Of a DNA stretch of 64,000 nucleotides, positions 57,502 through 64,000 are shown in pieces. The notes beneath the pieces are model-generated. The model had not been told where the DNA came from. It did not search any database and saw nothing but the letters and a program-made list of their open reading frames with translations. The DNA is from Bipolaris cookei (Eukaryota > Ascomycota > Dothideomycetes > Pleosporales > Pleosporaceae): positions 116,269 to 180,268 of the forward strand of contig NRSV01000038.1 of assembly GCA_002286855.1 (NCBI GenBank), read 5' to 3'. Both the position numbers and the translations under genes were made by a program. Positions within the stretch are counted from its first letter, which is position 1. Each line of letters begins with the position of its first letter.

Positions 57502-59347
57502 ACGTGACTGCATAGCGAACGCGCCAGCTAAGCGAGCGCGCCACCCTAATAAGCTATCAAGCCTTTGCATACAACATCTCATCACTACTAAAACATATTA
57601 TAGCCTATAGTATACAGTATCAATTCTTAGCGTCTATTACGTCTTTTTTACATGTACGTGAGTTATGCCCTATCTTGCCGCAGCGCTTGCAGTGCCTTTT
57701 GCGCTGCTTGCCTGCACCTGTTCGGACCCTACCTTCACGCGTTTCCCCGTCTACCTGCGCTCTAACATCTAGTTCAGCTATCAAATCCTCTGCCTGTTCC
57801 TTTGAAAGATCTCCTCCCTCTTGGATCCGCTTCCGCTTCCGCGATTTACGCTCAGAAGCAGCCTTATTTGACGCTTCCAGCTGTAGCACTCGGACTGCTA
57901 GCAACGTCTGCGAATGCAGTATCATCTCAGTACCCTTTCTAAGCTGATCAAACATACTAACTATAGCAGAAGGTGGGGAACCCTGATGCTTTCGAATGCG
58001 GTCTCGAAGCAGCGTCGATTGAGCCTCTACTTCAGCAGCGTTGGTGGGTGTCTTAGGGTTCCATTGTGTCGCCCCTGGTAGAGGCGGTGTTGGCGTGCGA
58101 AGCTTTACATCAAGCTTTGATAGCACCACTAATGGGTTGTTAGGCACTAGGCCAGTTGCTCTAAAGCTTGAAGTAATGTTAGCCTTTGAGAAAGCTGTCT
58201 CAAAAACCTTTGCAAACGACGCGATGAATGCTTTTTTATCAATTCGGCCAATGCGGTCTGTCGCCAAGGCTCGGATCTCTTTGCTATACTCCCGCTTCAA
58301 AGGAGCAAAACACCCCACATCAAGTGGCTGCAGGATGTGGGATGAGTGTGGCGGCATACATAGGGTGATGATCTTGTTCTCCTCGCAAAGATCCTGGAAG
58401 GCAAGCGACTTGTGGCTCTCATGGCCGTCAATTATAAGCAGCACGTGGCTACCCACCCTCCGTCTCTTTGTCTGCTCAACAAAGTGCTTTAACCAAGCTA
58501 CACCAATCTCATTCGTAGTCCAGCCGTTTTCACTAACCCCAATGCGCCATTGAGGCTTCAAATCAGGGTACCAGGATGTGTCGTGATTCTTTGCTTTGAA
58601 TATAAGGTAGGGCGCAATCGCCCAGCCCATCGCATTGATTGCAGCGATCAGAGTCACCCACTCGCGGTCTCCTTGTTGCACTCCAATAGGTCTAGTCCGT
58701 CTCTCGGAAGCAGTAACTACTTTCACGCAGTTTCCGACACCCATAGTAAAGCCAGTCTCGTCAAAGTTGTAGGTATCTTCGTCCTGGATGCTGTACTTGG
58801 CCTTGACATTGCGTACAAGGTCGAACCAGGGTCCGATAACATCTGGATCACTGCATAAGACTCTCTGGCGATCGCGCTGCCGAGTCATTCGCGATTTGAG
58901 CTCGGGTTCGCGTTTGACGAAGTTTGAAGGCCATCGTGGGCCAACAGGCTTTGCATCACGCGCAGCGCGCAGTTGATTAGCCATATCTTCAACGCAACGA
59001 AGCGTTGGAGCAAACCCTTGCGCATCAAGTTTCTTGATATAGTGTATAAGCGCCCTCTCTTCAGTCTTCTGGAGATTAGCCGATTTAGGGTAAGTATCAC
59101 GTGTTAACTTTGTCCCAGCGCGTCAGCGGTCAATTAACCTTCGGGACACCTTGTAGACTATAGCAGCGCGTCGTACGCTTAGTTCTTGAGGCTGCTTAGT
59201 TGATTGAAGGGCTAGCTTGATCCTCTCTTCCTTAGGGAGCAGTTCGAGGTTGGATAGTTGAGACATTGAGGTTTGAAGTTGTAGGGTTCTGATAGTTTGT
59301 TAGGGTGGCGCGCTCGCTTAGCTGGCGCGCTCGCTATGCAGTCACGT
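57502..59347 (-). mobile_element. Pogo/Fot1-type DNA transposon, 1,846 bp
   Basis: TA duplications at 57500-57501 and 59348-59349 border 47-bp inverted ends (57502-57548 and 59301-59347) that start ACGTGACTGCATAGCGA. Each end carries two tandem copies of a GCGAGCGCGCC box, likely transposase-binding sites. The transposase runs on the minus strand. A MITE with the same ends lies 1.1 kb to the right (60474). Confidence 0.93.
57620..59266 (-). pseudogene. DDE_1 transposase, one in-frame TGA
   Basis: 549 codons from the ATG at 59266 to the stop at 57620, with one TGA at codon 48 (59125-59123), where CGA (Arg) would fit. Domain order: N-terminal HTH, CENP-B-type HTH, DDE_1 catalytic domain with all three Asp kept (YNFDETGF, IIDGHESH, LQPLDVGCF), coiled/basic region, and zinc knuckle CKRCGKIGHNSRTC. 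A start at the ATG 58984 after the stop would give an intact 454-residue protein lacking the first HTH, so partial function is possible. Its 3' part resembles the 26-kb element's transposase but the terminal repeats differ, so it is a separate family. Confidence 0.9.
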
Positions 59348-59580
59348 TATCAAAAAATAGCGTGTATGCTTAATCCCGCTACCGAGCGGAGAACTAGGCG
59401 TCCCAGGCCTGCGGCTCGCACATGCGGCCCTGTTCACCCGACATGCCGCTAATTAGCCTAATCCGGAACCACGCCGCTGCACCTCATACCCAACACGTCT
59501 CTTTATCTCTTAGCATACTTGAGACATTGGAATTTCCTTCTCTCAAAATTCAACCCTCATTCAAAAACAAACAAAGCACA

Positions 59581-60474
59581 ATGACAACCCAAAGATTAAT
59601 TGACACCACCGAGCGGGTCCGTAAGAAGCCCATGCACATCCTCGTCCTGGGCATGTGCCGCACCGGCACCACAACCATCAGCCTCGCACTCCGCAAACTA
59701 GGTTTCACCCCCCACCAAATGCGCAACGTGCTCTCCAACCCCTCCGAGCTCGCCCTCTGGCAAGAAGCAATCAACGTCACTCTGCTTCCACCCCCGGACC
59801 GTCCCTCACACCAACGCAACCAAGCGCCTTATGGCAAACAAGACTTTGACAAACTCCTCGCCGACTACGACGTCGTCACCGATCTTCCGGGGTGTCTCTT
59901 CGCAAAAGAACTAATAGCTGCGTATCCCGACGCCAAGGTTATCCTCACATTGCGCAACTACGCAGACTGGGAATCCAGCATGCGGGAAAGTATCTGGTGC
60001 CTGGATACCTGGCGCTTATTCACTTTCTGTCGCACATTCAATCTCACGCAACTTGCGCCGCTGATGCAACTTGTGCATTCGGCGTTTAAAGTGCATAGTG
60101 GGAATCAATACGGTGGGCCTGCGTCAAAAGCTGCGTATGAGAAGCATTATGAGGAGGTGAGGGATGTGGTGCCTCAGGAGCGGCTGCTGGAGATTGATAT
60201 GGATGGGGAAGTGGGGTGGGAAAGGTTGTGTAGGTTTTTGGGGACAGAGGCACCGGAAGAAGGGTTTCCGGTTGTGCAGGAGGAAAAGGCTATGCGGAGG
60301 GTGCTGGAGAGTGCGTGGTGGGCTATGGTGCAGTATTTTGTGCTGTTGCTTCTTCTGCCGGGGTCGGTGGTTGTTGGGTCGTACTTTTTGTTCGTGTACG
60401 CGGATGTGCTGAGGGAATATAGGGATATGTTGCTTTTGATGGTGAAGAAGTATATGGATACTGGGGAGTGGTAA
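59581..60474 (+). CDS. Sulfotransferase-like P-loop protein with C-terminal membrane segment
   Basis: 297 residues from the ATG at 59581 (an in-frame ATG at 59422 would add 53 residues unlike the family). The PAPS-binding P-loop type motif is LGMCRTGTTTIS (residues about 23-34); then DLPGCLFAKELIAAYPDAKV with ILTLRNYADWESSM, as in the fungal Sulfotransfer_4 / NAD-dependent epimerase-like group. A hydrophobic segment YFVLLLLLPGSVVVGSYFLF near the C-terminus suggests a membrane anchor. The TAA stop (60472-60474) consists of the TA target duplication plus the first base of the adjoining MITE. The gene is enclosed by two related transposable elements. Confidence 0.8.
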   Translation: MTTQRLIDTTERVRKKPMHILVLGMCRTGTTTISLALRKLGFTPHQMRNVLSNPSELALWQEAINVTLLPPPDRPSHQRNQAPYGKQDFDKLLADYDVVTDLPGCLFAKELIAAYPDAKVILTLRNYADWESSMRESIWCLDTWRLFTFCRTFNLTQLAPLMQLVHSAFKVHSGNQYGGPASKAAYEKHYEEVRDVVPQERLLEIDMDGEVGWERLCRFLGTEAPEEGFPVVQEEKAMRRVLESAWWAMVQYFVLLLLLPGSVVVGSYFLFVYADVLREYRDMLLLMVKKYMDTGEW

Positions 60475-60894
60475 CGTGACTGCATAGCGAGCGCGCCAGC
60501 TAAGCGAGCGCGCCACCCTAAATCTCACCAAAAACCCCCAACTACAAAGGTCTATATCTCAACAATTATACATTAGAATTGTCTAGAAATCTATAAGTCT
60601 AATACTTGTAACAATCTCGCTGTTACCTCAAGTTTTAAGACTATTCCAACATACAATTATACAAATATAGAAAAGTACGCTAGAATAATCCCTGTATTTC
60701 TGCTATCTCTTATTAAGTTTATTACTATTATAGCTATTGTTATGTAACTCTAACGTCTTTTTATTTATATAGATGCAGCCTTTATAACTACTGGATTTCT
60801 AGACAATTCTAATGTACAGTTGTTGAGATATAGACCTTTGTAGTTGGGGGTTTTTGGTGAGATTTAGGGTGGCGCGCTCGCTATGCACACACGT
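60474..60894. mobile_element. MITE of the same family as the 57.5-kb transposon, 421 bp
   Basis: TA duplications at 60472-60473 and 60895-60896. Long inverted arms, 60474-60591 and 60794-60894, face each other around an AT-rich centre. The first 47 bp of the left arm match the ends of the 1,846-bp element (ACGTGACTGCATAGCGAG). The right arm lacks one 17-bp unit, so it has one GCGAGCGCGCC box where the left has two. No coding capacity. It is probably moved by that family's transposase. Confidence 0.93.
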
Positions 60895-60973
60895 TAGCTT
60901 GATCATCTTTTCTTCTTCTTCAAGAAACCTAATGGTATTGTCTGTTTGCATATCAAGCCATGATGGTCCAAAA

Positions 60974-62895
60974 CTAAGCCTTCCATCGGAGTAACGTAAA
61001 CGAATGCTTTCCAAACTTGTACCTACCCTTTCCATCCCAACTGCTCTCCTTAATGCCCACATTCTGCTCCCCATCCGTATTTACAACCCCAATATTCTCT
61101 CCGGTAACCGTATGCACCTCAACCTTCTCCGCTTTCAAACCAGGGATATCAACTTCAAAATCCTGTGTTTCATGTATATTCGTAACAGCAAGGTTAATGA
61201 ACCCGTCATCGCTGAGTACAGCACTGCAGTCCAGATACGGCGTCTCAATGGTACCACGGATCCACTTGGGATTTGTGCGGCCAGTGTACTCGGGCGTACG
61301 CACATTGATTGCAATAGTGTGACCACGCATGTACTTTGAGAAAAGAAGAAGGGGCCACCACGTTGTTTGCTTAACAAGACCCTCCTTGGTAGTCATGAGC
61401 GGAGAAATAACGTTGACGCTCTGCGCGACGGTAGCCATGCCCACATCTTTTGCCTGGCGGATGAAGCCGTTGAGGAAGTTTGCTACGGCTAGGGCGTCAG
61501 ACAAGGTGTACTTTTCTTCTGCGCCCTGTTCGCCGGGGGCGCGCACGGGGTCCCAGACGTTCCATTCGTCGAAGCAGATGGTTTGGCGGGGCACGGTTTC
61601 CGGCACGTTATTTTCGATGCGGGCAAGGTCGATGAGGCTGGAGGCCATTTGGATTGCTCGCTCGGCTGCGCGGGGCGCTGTGGCGTTGGGGAGGTGCTCC
61701 TTATCTGCAGTGTAGATGTGGATCGAGTGCATGTCAATCAAGCTCTTGGTCATGTCGCCACTGAGGCCGTGAACATCCAACTTGACGCATTGGTTGAGCA
61801 CGTAGTAGTCCCAGGATGAGTAGCCAGTCTCTCCACACAAGATGGTGGTGATAGTTGGGTCGAGAAGCTTCAATGCCTTGGCCCATTGGTAAGCCTTCTT
61901 GGCGTAGTCTTCTTTGGTCATCTGCTCTACTTGCCATGGGCCCCAGCACTCATTTCCGAGAGCCCAGTACTTGACCTATCACTAAAGTTAGCAGAGTGCT
62001 AGTGCAAGCCACGACCCGCACGGTCTGGAGCTAGCGCACATTGTAAGGCTTTTCGCGGCCATTCTTGCGTCGAAGATTGGCATAATATGTATCTCGGTCC
62101 GAGTTACAGTATTCAAGCCATCTAAGAGCTATTGAAGTCAGTCAGTTGTGACAGTGGATCCACTTTGTTACACACCTTCGTCCAAGGTGCCAGTGCCAAA
62201 GTTCAGGCAAAGGTAAGGCTCTGTGCCGACCTCTTCGCACCATTGCATGAATTCGTCAGTTCCGAAGGTGTTGGGCTCGATGCCGATCCATGCAAGCTCA
62301 GGCCTGGCGCTGCATTAGTTCAAATGTCCTCTCTAGGGTTCACTTTTCCGAAATGCTTGGTGATAGATCTTCGCAAGGTGATGGACCCTGTAAGCGGACC
62401 TGAAATAACCCATTGGTCTTTTGTTGACATAGGGAGGATTTTGTTGGATGTGGAATTGCCGACCGAGGCTCAGGCAAGACACTAGTGAATACGATGATGG
62501 GCTTACCTCTTAGGCCTATTCTCTTTTGGTCCAACGCCATCAAGCCAATGATACGTTGCAACAAAGTTTCCGCCTGGGTAGCGCACCACAGGCACTTTGA
62601 GCTCTTTGAAAGCCTCAATGACGTCTTTGCGGAAACCTCGTTCGTCTGAGAGAGGGTTGCCAGGATCGTAAATGCCGCCGTATATACATCGACCCATGTG
62701 CCTGGCGCGTGGCTCGTTAGCCGAGGGAAAAACGAAAAATGCACATTTTGGAAAACCTGAGCTGATAGGACGCCATTATCAAACTTACTCGGTAAATCCG
62801 CCATAGAGGTTGTCGTTGATCTTAGCAACCTTATGGGAAGAGTTGATAGAGATGGAGGGCGTTTCGCTCTCTTCGATTCTGGTAAAGGACGCCAT
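60974..62895 (-). CDS. GH51 alpha-L-arabinofuranosidase, intracellular type
   Basis: Exons 62895-62789, 62701-62507, 62303-62176, 62128-62040 and 61975-60974 join in phase to 506 residues. It releases terminal arabinofuranosyl residues from arabinan or arabinoxylan fragments. The catalytic acid/base Glu is about residue 182 in WALGNECWGPW and the nucleophile Glu about 310 in ICFDEWNVWD, both standard for clan GH-A family 51. The N-terminus (SISINSSHKVAKINDNLYGG) has no signal peptide, so the enzyme works inside the cell on imported oligosaccharides. One intron is long for this window (203 nt, 62304-62506). It is divergent with an MFS sugar transporter. Confidence 0.92.
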
Positions 62896-63360
62896 GATGG
62901 GTAAAGTTGGCTATTGTCCTAGAGGTGGTGACAGGGGTAAAGAAGACGAGGTCCAAGTTTTCAATTGCAAGTTGATAATGGTACGACCTGCTCGAGGTCA
63001 TAGAAAGCTTCATGGCGTAGCATATTGTTTCCAACTAGGCGCGGGCCCTAGTACAAAGCCAGCTGGCGTCTCCGGCACAAGATGGCATGCTCATTCGTGG
63101 AATTTAGGCTGCACGCATCATCGCATCACACGTCTGGCACACACTGCACTTGAGCCGTTTGAAGTAAACCACCCGTGTTTAGGTTCGGGCAGCCAAGACA
63201 GATCCCACCAGTGGTGTGATGATGTATCTCCCAATTCAGGCCTCCGAGTGCACATGCTAACCCATTTGGACTGGCGCCAAATGTATACATCGGTTTGATT
63301 TGTACCGAGCCTCGGCCATACCACCGACAACCGCTGTGGACAGGGATCAGCACGCGGGTT

Positions 63361-63410
63361 GCGGAGGTAATAAACGCGGAGTCGAGTCAATGTCCCCGCC
63401 ATTTGTGGGG
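63361..63410. promoter_or_regulatory. Cluster of four SYGGRG (CreA/Mig1-type) sites
   Basis: GCGGAG at 63361-63366 and 63376-63381, CCCCGC (complement GCGGGG) at 63393-63398, and GTGGGG at 63405-63410 all fit SYGGRG. Paired close sites are typical for carbon catabolite repression of arabinan-use genes. Binding is inferred. Confidence 0.45.
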
Positions 63411-63500
63411 ATGGTGGAGTATGGTCGCTTGCATGCGTTCCCCAGACTTGAACAGCCATGGGGTGATACCAGCCTGACAGAGACACTGCAATGTGCCCAG

Positions 63501-63507
63501 TATAAAG
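63501..63507 (+). promoter_or_regulatory. TATA-like box
   Basis: TATAAAG lies 86 bp before the transporter ATG, a plausible core promoter position given a short 5' UTR. Confidence 0.4.
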
Positions 63508-63592
63508 AGCAAGGGAGGCTGCTCGTTGTTGGCCTGTCTTACCCACCGCTCTCTACCTATCTGCAGTCCTCTCAACCCCAGCTGCAGTCGCC

Positions 63593-64000
63593 ATGGCGCT
63601 CCCTCCCAAAGTGTACCAGTTCCTCGTGGGCCTGTTTGCATCACTTGGTTCGTTGCTGTACGGTTACGATCTTGGTGTCATTGCCCAAGTCATTTCTTCA
63701 CCAGCCTTTAACGCAGAGTTCAACCCCACAGAAGACGAAACCGGAGCAGTCGTATCTGTCTTCACGGGTGGTGCTTTCTTTGGCGCCGCCTTCGCCGGTC
63801 CCGCTGGTGATAAGCTTGGTCGTCGACTCACCATTCTGATCGGCGCATTGGTAAGAATCGTCAAAAACTCCTAGAGCGCATGAAGTTTGCTAACCGCAAG
63901 CGCAACATTAGGTCTTTATCCTCGGTGGTGCACTACAAACTGGCGCACAAGCACTATCTTATCTCTATGCCGGACGCGCCCTTGCCGGTGTTGGTGTTGG
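63593..64000 (+). CDS. MFS sugar transporter (5' part, runs off the window)
   Basis: Exon 1 is 63593-63850; a 61-nt intron (63851-63911) follows; exon 2 continues to the window edge. The first span is YQFLVGLFASLGSLLYGYDLGVIA, the usual start of fungal hexose/pentose transporters. GDKLGRRLTILIG is the loop 2-3 signature. The visible part covers about 115 residues (three membrane spans). Next to the GH51 gene it is a candidate arabinose or arabino-oligosaccharide importer; specificity cannot be read from this part. Confidence 0.85.

Larger units (their letters stand above)
62896..63592. promoter_or_regulatory. Shared divergent promoter of GH51 and sugar transporter genes
   Basis: 697 bp between the two start codons. 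It contains the CreA-type cluster at 63361-63410 and a TATA-like box near the transporter. Frames on either strand are short and without motif. Confidence 0.5.

Overview
The window is nuclear DNA of a filamentous ascomycete, most likely a Dothideomycete of the Pleosporales type. Short (45-90 nt) GT-AG introns, a Zn2Cys6 regulator, a Spo7-type membrane protein, GH43/GH51 arabinan enzymes and several pogo/Fot1-type DDE transposons with TA target duplications all point there. I inferred the lineage from gene style, not from a marker gene.

Layout. 1-1.9 kb: 5' part of a hAT transposase (minus strand, running off the window), a cluster of CCCATGGG palindromes and a Tc1/mariner remnant. 2.1-13.6 kb: host genes, namely an SDR oxidoreductase, a GH43 arabinanase broken by one stop codon, phospholipase D, a CENP-L/Fta1-like kinetochore protein, and Hsp88/Sse1 (Hsp110) head to head with it. 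13.86-14.93 kb: a 1,065-bp fold-back transposon with two 285-bp inverted arms. 15.2-25.8 kb: a Zn2Cys6 transcription factor, the mitochondrial pyruvate dehydrogenase E2 subunit (four exons resolved) and a 2,015-residue Sec7 ARF-GEF. 26.1-30.3 kb: a transposon island with a pogo-type element, a 5'-truncated LINE and a decayed HTH/glutamine-rich gene. 31.2-44.4 kb: tRNA-Arg(CCT), Spo7-like protein, two alpha/beta hydrolases, a small membrane protein, and two long frames (a Ser/Thr-rich membrane protein and a CCCH-RBR ubiquitin ligase) each interrupted by a single TGA. 44.7-50.9 kb: decayed DNA holding an aminoglycoside-phosphotransferase-like pseudogene, a coiled-coil repeat remnant and a UPF1-like SF1 helicase pseudogene. 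Many of their stops read as CAA/CAG to TAA/TAG or TGG to TAG, the pattern left by repeat-induced point mutation (RIP). 51.8-64 kb: a secreted S33 peptidase, a ThDP-dependent enzyme with a 5-nt first coding exon, a SET protein with an apparent signal peptide, a second pogo-type element, a sulfotransferase-like gene, a MITE of the same transposon family, a GH51 arabinofuranosidase and the start of an MFS sugar transporter.

Genes that may work together: the GH51 enzyme and the sugar transporter are divergent neighbours sharing a 697-bp promoter with four CreA-type SYGGRG sites in 50 bp, suggesting a small arabinose-use module under carbon catabolite control. The most unusual structures are the fold-back transposon, and the sulfotransferase gene enclosed between two elements that share terminal repeats, one of which has landed exactly in its stop codon.

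Exon boundaries were set by hand from splice consensus, reading phase and conserved motifs; no alignment or database search was run.
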